Below, in pieces: positions 53,347 to 62,109 of a stretch of DNA of 64,000 bases; position 1 is the first letter of the stretch, and every line of letters begins with the position of its first letter. A program made the translations under genes and the position numbers. This DNA is from Actinobacteria bacterium IMCC26077 (lineage in GTDB: Bacteria > Actinomycetota > Actinomycetes > Nanopelagicales > Nanopelagicaceae): positions 1,364,001 to 1,428,000 of the forward strand of contig CP015606.1 in the NCBI GenBank assembly GCA_002284915.1, given 5' to 3'. Below the pieces are notes generated by a model. It did no database searches and was not told the DNA's origin. It saw nothing but the letters and a program-made list of their open reading frames with translations.

Positions 53347-54330
53347 TTACTTGGTAAATACATTCTCAAACATTGAGGCAACTGTTGGATCAGGCGCAGC
53401 TTGGCAGGTTGCGACAACACCTTCGATTGTCTTCACCATATCTGCCCGCATCTTCTCAATCTTGGCGCTATCCAAGAGACCACGCTTGGTGAGATTCTCT
53501 TCAGTTAATTTGATTGGATCGCGTTCCATCCATTTCTCTAATTCGCCTTCAGGGCGATAGAGCGCCTTATCTGCGCGCGAATGGCCAGCAAATCGATAGG
53601 TCTTAGCTTCGATTAGCGTTGGTCCACCGCCACTTCGTGCACGATCGACCGCTTCCTTGATTCCCTTGCGAGTAGCCAGGACATCCATTCCATCGACTGC
53701 ATAGTGCGCCATCTTGTAACTCTCGGCGCGCACATGAAGATCTTCCAAGGGAGTGGTCTTATCGATACGGCTGTACTCGCCATAGACATTGTTATCGCAG
53801 ACGAAAATCACTGGCAAGTTCCAAATCGCAGCGAGATTTAATCCCTCATGGAATGCGCCGATATTCGTTGCACCATCACCGAAAACAGCAACGCCAACGT
53901 TATCTTGACCAAGAAGTTGATATGCCAGGCCAGCTCCGGCAGCAATCGGAATGCCACCGCCCACAATCGCAGAGGTGGGGAGCAAACCTAGGGTCATGTC
54001 GGCTAAGTGCATCGACCCGCCCACTCCACCGCAACAACCAATGGTCTTACCCATAATCTCGCCGAGTACCGACTCTGGCGTTAAGCCAAGAGCAAGCGCT
54101 ACGCCATGGCCACGATAGGTCGCCATCACCGTATCGGTCGGACGGAGCTCTGCCGCGAGTGCGATATCAAGCGCCTCTTGGCCTAAGCAAAGATGGGTTG
54201 TGCCACGAATCAAACCTGCTGCGAAGAGTCCATTGATCTGATTTTCGAATTCGCGAATTTCAAGCATCCGCTCATAACCAGCAACCTCATCGGTTTGGAC
54301 AGCCTTACGTCGTTCAAGTTGAAGACTCAT
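53347..54330 (-). CDS. 2-oxoacid dehydrogenase E1 component, alpha subunit
   Basis: A 327-residue TPP-dependent subunit of the pyruvate/branched-chain/acetoin dehydrogenase group. Seen: YERMLEIREFENQI near residue 20, YRGHGVALALG near 72, GSMHLAD near 104 and the TPP-magnesium motif FGDGATNIGAFHEGLNLAAIWNLPV ending in CDNN near 150-180. Overlaps E1 beta as TAATG, which fixes the start at 54330. The 2-oxo acid substrate cannot be set from the sequence; acetoin-type and pyruvate-type E1s look alike at this level. Confidence 0.9.
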   Translation of the reverse strand: MSLQLERRKAVQTDEVAGYERMLEIREFENQINGLFAAGLIRGTTHLCLGQEALDIALAAELRPTDTVMATYRGHGVALALGLTPESVLGEIMGKTIGCCGGVGGSMHLADMTLGLLPTSAIVGGGIPIAAGAGLAYQLLGQDNVGVAVFGDGATNIGAFHEGLNLAAIWNLPVIFVCDNNVYGEYSRIDKTTPLEDLHVRAESYKMAHYAVDGMDVLATRKGIKEAVDRARSGGGPTLIEAKTYRFAGHSRADKALYRPEGELEKWMERDPIKLTEENLTKRGLLDSAKIEKMRADMVKTIEGVVATCQAAPDPTVASMFENVFTK

Positions 54331-55337
54331 TATTTCAACCCCTCCATTTCCCACCAGGTTTTCGGAGTCTTACCGGTTGCGATGACCTCTTTAAGTTGAC
54401 GAGCAACATCTTCTTTAGTCGGGATGTATCGCGTCTCAAGTGGTCCGCTATACGGCACCGGAATATCAGGAGAGGTGATCCGGAATGGCGCCGCCTTTAA
54501 CTCGCCAAAGAGAGACGATGCAACGGTAGCAACGATTTCGCTGCCCCAACCACCGCTCAGTGGCGCCTCTTCTACGACGACAAGGCGACCAGTCTTCTTC
54601 ACTGACTTAAGAACAGTCTGCCGATCCCACGGAATGATCGTTGCTAAATCAATCAACTCGGCATTCACTCCCGATTCTTCGATAGCGCTCTTGCAAACAT
54701 CTACCATCTGACCCGATGAGACGATTGTAATTTCGCTTCCTTCGCGCATCACGCGAGCTTTACCAATCTCGATTTTGAGATTCTTATCCACCTCGCCGCG
54801 CTTCGCGTAAAGAATCCGTGGTTCCAAAATCACGACCGGATCTGGATCTTGGATAGCTGCACGAGTGAGTGAATACGCTGCTTGTGCATCGCTAAGCATG
54901 ATCAATTTCAATCCTGGCGTTGCAGTGAACCAATTCTCGAGTGTTTGTGAATGTTGGCTTCCAAATCCAAGTCCCGATCCACAGGAAGCTCGGACCACCA
55001 TAGGAACGGAGAGTTTTCCATTGGAGAGGTAGCGCATCTTCGCTGCCTCTGTGACTACTTGATCGAGGGCCACACCTAAGAATTCGATGAACATAATTTC
55101 AACGACCGGCTTAGCGCCAAGGATCGCCGCGCCAACGGCGGCGCCAGTGAAGCCCATCTCTGAAATCGGCGTATCGCGAACACGCACCGGACCAAACTCG
55201 GCGAGTAAACCCTCTGAAGTTTTAAAGGGCCCTTCTGCTTCGGCGACATCTTCGCCAAAGAGCATCACCGTGGGATCAGTACGCATCTCATCGGCGAGCG
55301 CGTTCACAATCGCCTGTCGAAACTGCATTGCTGCCAT
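54330..55337 (-). CDS. 2-oxoacid dehydrogenase E1 component, beta subunit
   Basis: A 335-residue partner of E1 alpha. Seen: FRQAIVNALADEM at the start, FGEDVAEAEGPFKTSEGL near residue 28, DTPISEMGFTGAAVGAA with the TPP-contact Glu near 55, and GSGLGFGSQHSQTLENWFT near 118; the C-terminal transketolase domain runs to WWEMEGLK. The ATG at 55337 has TGGAGG upstream. First gene of a five-gene run; it is divergent from the CoA transferase. Confidence 0.91.
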   Translation of the reverse strand: MAAMQFRQAIVNALADEMRTDPTVMLFGEDVAEAEGPFKTSEGLLAEFGPVRVRDTPISEMGFTGAAVGAAILGAKPVVEIMFIEFLGVALDQVVTEAAKMRYLSNGKLSVPMVVRASCGSGLGFGSQHSQTLENWFTATPGLKLIMLSDAQAAYSLTRAAIQDPDPVVILEPRILYAKRGEVDKNLKIEIGKARVMREGSEITIVSSGQMVDVCKSAIEESGVNAELIDLATIIPWDRQTVLKSVKKTGRLVVVEEAPLSGGWGSEIVATVASSLFGELKAAPFRITSPDIPVPYSGPLETRYIPTKEDVARQLKEVIATGKTPKTWWEMEGLK

Positions 55338-55437
55338 TGTCAGAGCCTCCAGCTTTCGCCTTCCAGAGCCCAACGGGAGCGGGCTGGAATCGTTTGCTAG
55401 GGTATTGACCCACGACCAACCCCGTCAAGGAGTGGCC

Positions 55438-56562
55438 ATGTCGGATTCATCACCAGCGCTGCCGCTAGCGGGAATCCGCGTGCTCGATGCGACATCGAAC
55501 ATCGCCGGTCCATTTGGTGGCGCCGTCTTGGCCGACCTCGGCGCCGATGTCCTAAAAATCGAGACCCCTGCCGGCGATCCATCTCGCTCGATGTCACCTG
55601 TCGATGGTGACCGCTCTGCATACTTCCATATCGTCAATCGAAATAAAGATGTCGAAGCGCTCGATCTTAAGAGCACGATTGGAAAGTCGCGTCTGCACGA
55701 TTTACTCGAGCATAGCGATGTCTTCCTCACTAACTTTCTCCCCGATCGCCTTCGAGCGCTCGAACTAGATTCTGCGACGGTGATGGCACGGTATCCGCAA
55801 CTGATCTTTGGAAACCTCTCGTCATACGGAAGTACTGGACCTGATGCGGCAGCTCCTGGATATGACGCTACTGTCCAAGCGCGCACCGGAATCATGCATG
55901 TCACTGGTGAGCCTGAAGGAAATCCCGTTCGCGCCGGCGTCTCCGTTCTCGATGTCGGCAGTGGCATGTGGCTAGCAATCGGTGTTCTTGCTGCGCTCCT
56001 CGAACGTAACAACACCGGGCGCGGAAAACTCGTAGAGACCTCTCTCTACGAAACTGGCGCTACGTGGGTGAGCTATCACCTCTCTGCAGAGCAACTCACC
56101 AACGCACCTTCGGTTCGCTCTGGCAGTGGCCATCCGGCATTCGCGCCATACGGAATCTTTGACACCGCATCGGGAACACTCTGTGTTGGAGTCGGCAATA
56201 ACAACATCTTCGCAAAACTTTGCACGCTAATTGGACGAGATGACTTGATTACCAATCCGGCGTATGCAGCCAATGTCGATCGAGTTCGAAATGCCAGTTC
56301 ACTTAAGGTTGAGATCGAAATGGCTCTTGCTGCTCATGATGCGCAATATTGGGCAGAGTTGCTGGGACGAAATGGCGTACCTGCCGATCGCGTCGCGCTC
56401 CCTGAAGAACTTCATCACGATGTACAAGCAGAGGCGATTGACCTCTTGCTTGACTACCCTGATTCGGAGAGCAAAGTTCGACGAATTCCTGGACTGCCAC
56501 TTCGATTCAATGGAAAACGGCCTCCCATTCGGAAGGCCGCTCCACATAGACACACTGATTGA
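55438..56562 (+). CDS. CaiB/BaiF family III CoA transferase
   Basis: A 374-residue formyl-CoA-transferase-type enzyme, which moves CoA between carboxylic acids. Seen: PLAGIRVLDATSNIAGPFGGAVLADLGADVLKIETP near residue 8, NRNKDVEALDLKS near 70, YPQLIFGNLSSYG and PGYDATVQARTGIM, with the catalytic Asp region near 140. AAGGAG precedes the ATG at 55438; the open frame extends upstream into the E1 beta region but that part is not coding. It could activate the acid that the E1 or HpcH enzymes handle; this is inference. Confidence 0.92.
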   Translation: MSDSSPALPLAGIRVLDATSNIAGPFGGAVLADLGADVLKIETPAGDPSRSMSPVDGDRSAYFHIVNRNKDVEALDLKSTIGKSRLHDLLEHSDVFLTNFLPDRLRALELDSATVMARYPQLIFGNLSSYGSTGPDAAAPGYDATVQARTGIMHVTGEPEGNPVRAGVSVLDVGSGMWLAIGVLAALLERNNTGRGKLVETSLYETGATWVSYHLSAEQLTNAPSVRSGSGHPAFAPYGIFDTASGTLCVGVGNNNIFAKLCTLIGRDDLITNPAYAANVDRVRNASSLKVEIEMALAAHDAQYWAELLGRNGVPADRVALPEELHHDVQAEAIDLLLDYPDSESKVRRIPGLPLRFNGKRPPIRKAAPHRHTD

Positions 56563-56566
56563 TTAT

Positions 56567-57700
56567 TTAGAATTTCTGTCGGTACTTGTCGATTACCTCG
56601 TCGATGATCTCGATACCAAGTCCTGGTTTCCCTAAAGGTGGGTATACCCATCCTTCCGAGTGACCGAATGGCTCTTTAACGAGATCATGTTGCATCGGAT
56701 TTCGCAGTGGCTTGAACTCGAAGAGTCGGAAGGCTGCGCTACTAAACGAAACCGCAAGGCTCGCTGCCGAGATGATCGCTGAAGACCAGGCATGCGCATT
56801 TGCCGTTCGCTTATAGGCTTCTACGCGATCAGCTGCCTTCTTGAAACCAGTGATGCCCTCCGCGCGACCAGGATCGATTCCAAATACATCGCATGTTCCC
56901 GTCTTTAAGATCTCTTCAAAGCCTGCGACTTGCCACTCACGTTCACCGTAAGCAATCAAAGTCTTAGTCTTCGCACGCAAATCGGCATAGCCTTGTGGAT
57001 CCCATGCACCTAGTGGCTCTTCAATCCAATCGATGTTGTAATCATCGAATGCCTGCACCCGCTTTACTGCAGTGGCAACGTCCCACTTGATCGCGTATCC
57101 CAAGTCGATCATGATCATCTTGTCTTCACCGAGGGTCTCGCGCATCGTCTTCACATATTCGACATCGCGATCATGCTCATAACCAAGATGTGCATGGCCA
57201 CGCTTACCGAAGCCGACTTTCATTCCCTGTAATCCCTGATCCATCCACGTTTTTGCCTCTTCAGCCATCTTCTTGATATCCGAATCATGGGCATGTCCTG
57301 ACGCGATTGCAGGAAGTCGGTCGTGAACTGGTCCACCAAGTAGCTCGAGGACGCTGGTATTCAAAGCTTTTCCCTTGAGATCCCAGAGCGCGATATCAAT
57401 TGCGGAGATGGCATATGAAGCGATTCCACCTCGGTAGCCGTACCACCATGCGCGCTCCTTTAATGAACGCCAGATAGCGGTGTTATTGATGGGATCCTTG
57501 CCAATCAGGTAATCCTCAGCAAGACCAGCAATCAGCGCAGCAACTGGAGCGTTCGCCTCTTTGAATTGGGTGATGGATTCACCCCAGCCGACCAACCCAT
57601 CATCGGTGGTGATCTTCACGAGGCAGAGATAACGCTCAGCATTGAAGTCATTTGGCTCTGGGTAGGCAACCGGAATTGGCTCGACTTTGACAATCTTCAT
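56567..57700 (-). CDS. mandelate racemase/muconate lactonizing family protein (sugar-acid dehydratase-like)
   Basis: A 377-residue enolase-superfamily enzyme. Seen: GWGESITQ near residue 40, SAIDIALWDLKGKAL near 103, the active-site Lys region GMKVGFGKRGH near 162, metal acids MIDLGYAI, WIEEPLG and AYGEREW, the IDPGRAEGIT strand and a catalytic-His-type NAHAW near 310. The pattern suits acid-sugar dehydratases such as those for galactonate, fuconate or rhamnonate. AAGGAG upstream of the ATG. It is convergent with the CoA transferase and divergent from an amidohydrolase, the L-fuconolactonase-like partner expected in such pathways. Confidence 0.87.
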   Translation of the reverse strand: MKIVKVEPIPVAYPEPNDFNAERYLCLVKITTDDGLVGWGESITQFKEANAPVAALIAGLAEDYLIGKDPINNTAIWRSLKERAWWYGYRGGIASYAISAIDIALWDLKGKALNTSVLELLGGPVHDRLPAIASGHAHDSDIKKMAEEAKTWMDQGLQGMKVGFGKRGHAHLGYEHDRDVEYVKTMRETLGEDKMIMIDLGYAIKWDVATAVKRVQAFDDYNIDWIEEPLGAWDPQGYADLRAKTKTLIAYGEREWQVAGFEEILKTGTCDVFGIDPGRAEGITGFKKAADRVEAYKRTANAHAWSSAIISAASLAVSFSSAAFRLFEFKPLRNPMQHDLVKEPFGHSEGWVYPPLGKPGLGIEIIDEVIDKYRQKF

Positions 57701-57773
57701 GGGGGCTTCTCCTTGGAAGTATTTGGCAGTAACTTAGGGCGAACCTGAAGTCGAAGCAAGTACTCGATTTCCA

Positions 57774-57790
57774 GAAACCCCGACGGTTTC
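57774..57790. promoter_or_regulatory. palindrome in the 57.7-kb divergent gap
   Basis: GAAACC-CCGAC-GGTTTC, a perfect 6-bp inverted repeat with a 5-bp centre, with TTTCCAGA repeated at each side as a direct repeat. It is placed between the dehydratase and amidohydrolase starts, as expected for an operator shared by both. Confidence 0.42.
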
Positions 57791-57826
57791 CAGAGCGCTA
57801 CAAACCAAGCACGAAAGGGCAGGTCA

Positions 57827-58711
57827 ATGTCAAAACAGATTCCCATCATCGATACGCACGCACATTTTTATGATTTCAGCCATCCCGAACTCAAATGGGT
57901 CTGGCTTGATCGAGACTTCATCCATCCAATTTTGGGCAACATCAATCCGATCAAAGCGCCACAGTATGTCGTCGAGAATTTCCATGCCGAATCCCGATTC
58001 TCAGGGGTTGAGGGCGTCGTGCACGTTCAGGCTGCAATCGGGTCGCCAAATCCAGTCACCGAAACTGTATGGCTTACTGAGATGAATAAGAAGTCTCCGA
58101 TCCCGATTCGAATCGTGGCCGATTGTGACTTGGGCGCAGCTAATGCAATCTCTCAATTAGAAGAGCACGCAAAATCAAAATTGTTCGTTGGCATTCGTGA
58201 TTTCAAAGCAGAGCCCATGTTGGCTGCAAAGGAAATCAATCCAGCATATGAAGCCTCACTGAAGTGGATGGCGAAGAAGCAGATTGTCTTTGATTTGGAT
58301 TGTGAATGGCAGAACATGGGCGAGGCCCGCAAGTTGGCAGACCGACACCCTGACCTACCCATCGTCCTTGAGCACATTGGTTTCCCACGAAAGAGGACAG
58401 ATGCATATTTCGAAAATTGGAAGAAAGCTGTAAAAGATCTCGCAAAAGCAGAGAATGTAACGATGAAAATCTCGGGCGTCGCGATGACTGATCCAAATTT
58501 CACTAAAAAATCTTTGAAGCCATGGGTAGAAACCTGCCTCAAGGCATTCGGAGCAGATCGGTGCGTTATCGGTTCAAACTGGCCCGTTGATCGATTGTTC
58601 AGCTCTTACGATGTCATCATGGGGCTCTACCGTGAATACATCGAGAAACTCTCTACTTCCGAACAGAAAAAGATCCTCAACAAGAATGCAAAACGCCTTT
58701 ACAAGTTCTAA
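57827..58711 (+). CDS. amidohydrolase-2 family lactonase-like protein
   Basis: A 294-residue TIM-barrel hydrolase of the COG3618 type. Seen: IIDTHAHFYDFSHPELKWVWL with metal His at the start, VVHVQAAIG near residue 65, VGIRDFK near 125, LEHIGFP near 185, TMKISGVAM near 216 and IGSNWPVDRLF near 250 with the catalytic Asp. Relatives open L-fuconolactone, rhamnonolactone or pyrone-dicarboxylate. AAGGGCAGG upstream is a weak ribosome site. Divergent from the dehydratase at 56567-57700, a matching lactone-opening and dehydration pair. Confidence 0.86.
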   Translation: MSKQIPIIDTHAHFYDFSHPELKWVWLDRDFIHPILGNINPIKAPQYVVENFHAESRFSGVEGVVHVQAAIGSPNPVTETVWLTEMNKKSPIPIRIVADCDLGAANAISQLEEHAKSKLFVGIRDFKAEPMLAAKEINPAYEASLKWMAKKQIVFDLDCEWQNMGEARKLADRHPDLPIVLEHIGFPRKRTDAYFENWKKAVKDLAKAENVTMKISGVAMTDPNFTKKSLKPWVETCLKAFGADRCVIGSNWPVDRLFSSYDVIMGLYREYIEKLSTSEQKKILNKNAKRLYKF

Positions 58712-59913
58712 CTAATTGCCAAGGTAACTTTCTTTGGCAGAGTTACGAAGGCCAGGCTTAGGAGGAGCACTATCGCTCCTCCTAAGCCCACCATAAACCT
58801 GATAGAAGTCACTTCTGCGAGCAGGCCAATCAGCGGCCCACCGATTCCAAATCCAATGTGAAAAATAAAAAGATAAATTCCGTAGACCCGTCCCTGTAAA
58901 TCCACTGGCGAATGAGCCGCGATCATTCCGTTCGCTGTCGCCATTACCATGAGGTGAAATAGGTTCACCAAAAGCGCGATACCTGCAAACGTCCAAAAAT
59001 TTGGCGAAAAAGCAGTCGCCAACCAGAAGAATCCGAGAGCGATTCCACTCCGGGTCAATGTTGTAAAGCTTGGTCGATGCCCAGACACCGACATACGAGC
59101 GGCATATCCAGCCCCAATGATGCCACCAATCGCAAGTAAGACTCCGACGAAACCAAGATGTCTCGAATCCTCTTCGAATACTTTGCGGACCATTAGCGAT
59201 GAGATAAAGGAAAAGTTCATACCCAAACCGATAAACACACCAGTGAGCGCCATTGGCAGATATAGCTTCCGGTTCTTGTTGAGGAATGCAAAGGCCTCGC
59301 GCAAATTACCTGAGGCAGCTGCGCTACTTCTCTGATGAAGTTCGCTCATCTTCACCTGGAGCAAAATCGCAATAATGAGGAGGTATAGGACAGCCAGATA
59401 GATAAAAGGAGTACCGGTATCGAAGATGGCAATAAGAAAACCAGCTGCGACGGGGCCAAAGAGCCGCCCGATATTGAAAGTGACCGAGTTTAGGCTGATT
59501 GCATTAGCCACCCGTTCCTCAGGTACGACTTTGATGGAAAGCGCGGTAAAAACTGGACCTTGAACTGCCCAAACAGTGGTGAGCGTGAAGGCAAGAACGC
59601 CGAGTAAACCAAAATTGAGTAAACCATTCTTGTAGGTGAAGAACATCGCAATATAAATCAAGATAAGTAGCGAGGAGGTAACGAGCAAGACTCGTTTCTC
59701 GCTGAACTTGTCGGCAAAGCTACCCCCAATAAGCGAGAGAAAAATCACCGGAGTGATTTGAATACCCACCATTGCGCCAAGGGCGACTGCACTTCCGGTT
59801 AGATCCAAGACAAGCCATTCAATGGCTAATGTGCTAGCCCAGCCAGCACCAGAATTGAGACAGCTATAGAGAAAAATCCGTCGATAGTTTCGAAAGCTCA
59901 GCGACGAGAACAA
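58708..59913 (-). CDS. MFS transporter
   Basis: A 401-residue membrane protein with about 12 membrane segments. Seen: SFRNYRRIFLYSCLNSGAGW at the start, LIGGSFADKFSEKRVLLV (loop 2-3) near residue 57, VPEERVANAISLNSVTFNIGRLFGP near 130 and VDLQGRVYGIYLFIFHIGFGIGGP near 340. TTG start with AGGAG upstream; no ATG is near. Probably exports or imports a small molecule linked to the neighbouring catabolic or P450 genes. Its end overlaps the amidohydrolase by 4 bp on the opposite strand. Confidence 0.85.
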   Translation of the reverse strand: MFSSLSFRNYRRIFLYSCLNSGAGWASTLAIEWLVLDLTGSAVALGAMVGIQITPVIFLSLIGGSFADKFSEKRVLLVTSSLLILIYIAMFFTYKNGLLNFGLLGVLAFTLTTVWAVQGPVFTALSIKVVPEERVANAISLNSVTFNIGRLFGPVAAGFLIAIFDTGTPFIYLAVLYLLIIAILLQVKMSELHQRSSAAASGNLREAFAFLNKNRKLYLPMALTGVFIGLGMNFSFISSLMVRKVFEEDSRHLGFVGVLLAIGGIIGAGYAARMSVSGHRPSFTTLTRSGIALGFFWLATAFSPNFWTFAGIALLVNLFHLMVMATANGMIAAHSPVDLQGRVYGIYLFIFHIGFGIGGPLIGLLAEVTSIRFMVGLGGAIVLLLSLAFVTLPKKVTLAIS

Positions 59914-59948
59914 ACTGCTCCTAAATGAACTTATTTCTCAAAAACAAC

Positions 59949-61178
59949 TCAACTTGATAACCACAGTTGAAGTGGTTTCCGAACCGCGAGTAATTCTGGA
60001 AATGTCGGCTTTGGTTCGTGAAGAACAAACGAAGGCAATCTCTCAAGAAGCTGGCGCAGAGCAATCTTTGCTTCAAGCCTCGCCAGAGGCGCACCGATGC
60101 AGAAGTGAATACCATGCCCAAAGCTGACATTCGCGGCATCCTTGCGCGCAATATCGAAGGTGTCAGGATTACTAAATTTACGAGGATCACGATTGGCTGC
60201 ACCAATCATGAAGTGCACGTAGTCACCCTTTTTGACTTGCTCCCCTAATATCTCAAGATCGACAGATGCCACCCGACTCTGCTTCTGAATGGAGGAGTCG
60301 TAGCGAAGTGTCTCTTCGACGGCAGCCGGAATAAGATCAAAATTTGCGCGGAGCAGCGCTTCCTGTTCCGGATTATTCATCATCGCCAAAACCATATTCC
60401 CGATAAGCCCCTCGGTGGTCTCAAATCCAGCAAAGAAGAGTTGGATGGTTAGCCCTACAATCTCTTTATCAGTGAGCGCATCTCCACTGTCATCTTTCGG
60501 CGCGTTAAGGATTTTGCTGAGCAAGCCATCATTGGGGTTCTTTCGTAATTCGACGAAGAGCCCCATCAAATACTCTTCTGCTTCCCGAGCGACATTTTCA
60601 GCATGAGTCGCCTGTTCGGTCGTGATGCGCGCTGATGCAGTGAACCCGGCAACGCCATCAGACCATCTCTTCAAATCCCACTGCTTCTCCAGTGGGATTC
60701 CCAAAAGTTCACAGATGACGATTGCCGGTAATTGGAAGGAGAAATCATCAACTAAATTGAAGACATCCTTGGACATCGCCTGATCGAGCAACGTACTGAC
60801 TATTTCCTCGATCTTTGGCTCAAAAGTCGCGATACTCCGCGGTGTAAAGGATTTGCTGATCAACCGTCGTAGTCGGGTATGCGCGGGTGGATCCTTAAAG
60901 ACAATCCAGTTACTCAAATTAGTCAAGATATGCGGTAACTCGGAGAGTTGATCTGGCGAGAGATGAGAGGAGGCCTTGGTCATCCGCTCGCTTTGATTGA
61001 AGACATCATCACCATCGAGGCCTTTTTCAACTTCATCAAAGGGAGTGACAATCCACGCACGGGCAATTTCACTCCAGAAGATGGGAGATTCTTCATGGAG
61101 CTTGCGGTATACCGGATAGGGATCGACAAAATAGTCACCAATTAGGAATTGAGCTTTGCCACTCTGATCACTTGCCAT
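59949..61178 (-). CDS. cytochrome P450
   Basis: A 409-residue soluble bacterial P450. Seen: FKDPPAHTRLRRLISKSFTPR near residue 95, I-helix AGFETT at 250-255 (the Glu-Thr pair for proton delivery), ExxR EETLR at 288-292 with Glu289-Arg292 and the heme motif FGHGIHFCIGAPLAR with Cys360. It resembles CYP107-like enzymes that hydroxylate secondary metabolites or terpenoids. No ferredoxin or ferredoxin reductase gene is adjacent, so redox partners must come from elsewhere. GAGGAG is 11 bases before the ATG. Divergent from the EamA gene. Confidence 0.95.
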   Translation of the reverse strand: MASDQSGKAQFLIGDYFVDPYPVYRKLHEESPIFWSEIARAWIVTPFDEVEKGLDGDDVFNQSERMTKASSHLSPDQLSELPHILTNLSNWIVFKDPPAHTRLRRLISKSFTPRSIATFEPKIEEIVSTLLDQAMSKDVFNLVDDFSFQLPAIVICELLGIPLEKQWDLKRWSDGVAGFTASARITTEQATHAENVAREAEEYLMGLFVELRKNPNDGLLSKILNAPKDDSGDALTDKEIVGLTIQLFFAGFETTEGLIGNMVLAMMNNPEQEALLRANFDLIPAAVEETLRYDSSIQKQSRVASVDLEILGEQVKKGDYVHFMIGAANRDPRKFSNPDTFDIARKDAANVSFGHGIHFCIGAPLARLEAKIALRQLLERLPSFVLHEPKPTFPELLAVRKPLQLWLSS

Positions 61179-61262
61179 GTATGTCTCTACTCCTCGTAAA
61201 GGGTGGTTGCATATGGGTGTAAAGTCAGAGTATCTGCAAGTGGAAGAAAAGGAAATAACCCA

Positions 61263-62093
61263 GTGTTCATCCTTTACGCTTCGTCTGCCGCTTTAGCTTT
61301 CGCATTTGGCACCTTCTTCACCAAAGGTGTGACGCTCAGAATTTCCATTTTCAAGGCAATTGGGCCGCTCTTCCTGCTCAATGGGCTCTTTGCAATTCCT
61401 TTTCTAGGGACTGGACCTTCGTGGAAACTTATAACTGGCCCGGTTCCATATCTTCATCTGATTGCTGCGCTCTCCAGTGGCGTTGTGGCATACATCCTTT
61501 TCTCCATGGTTGCTAAGAGCACGGCATCGGTCAGTTCGGTCGCGCCAGCGATGGCGCCAGCGGTAGTACTGCTCCTCTCACCACTATTTTTGAGTACCTC
61601 AATCTCATTGGTTCAAGTTGCTCTAGTTCTCTCCCTTATGGCAATCACGCTCTATCCACTACGAAACTCAATTACGGGTATCAACTCTTCCAAAACCATC
61701 CTATTCATGGTCATCGCAGCGCTCGGAAATGGCGCCGTGACAATCATCGCCAAATTGCTAGCTAATGAAGGCGTAGGAATGCCCGAGACATTTATCGCTC
61801 GACAGGTTATCGCTGGACTCGCATTCGTGATTCTCTTTCCACCTATTGGCTTGAAATTCCGTGACTTCTTCGAGCTCGTTCGACGCTCTTTCTTCATGGC
61901 CATTGGCTGGATGACTTCGATTACTGCTATTCAAAAGGGCAGTCCGCTTGTCGTACAGACTTTTCTCGCGACCATTCCCATCACTGTCATTTTGATCGAG
62001 ACAGTTGCATACCGAAAACGCCCGGATCGCGCAGTAATAATCAGTGCAATCTTGACTGCGGTTGGAATCGCAGCGCTGAGTTTGACTGTTTAA
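61263..62093 (+). CDS. EamA/DMT-family transporter
   Basis: A 276-residue membrane protein with about ten segments in two homologous halves: ASSAALAFAFGTFFTKG at the start, SSVAPAMAPAVVLLLSP near residue 100, then VIAALGNGAVTIIAKLLANEG near 150 and LATIPITVILIETVAYRKRPDR near 240. Transports metabolites such as amino acids, sugars or nucleosides, usually outward. The start GTG at 61263 has AAGGAA 9 bases upstream; the longer frame from 61203 has no ribosome site and an untypical start. Confidence 0.8.
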   Translation: MFILYASSAALAFAFGTFFTKGVTLRISIFKAIGPLFLLNGLFAIPFLGTGPSWKLITGPVPYLHLIAALSSGVVAYILFSMVAKSTASVSSVAPAMAPAVVLLLSPLFLSTSISLVQVALVLSLMAITLYPLRNSITGINSSKTILFMVIAALGNGAVTIIAKLLANEGVGMPETFIARQVIAGLAFVILFPPIGLKFRDFFELVRRSFFMAIGWMTSITAIQKGSPLVVQTFLATIPITVILIETVAYRKRPDRAVIISAILTAVGIAALSLTV

Positions 62094-62109
62094 TTCACAA
62101 GAGCGGCGA

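Noticed and set aside
55087-55437. N-terminal extension of the CoA transferase
   Set aside because: It is opposite E1 beta and precedes a strong ribosome site at the ATG at 55438.
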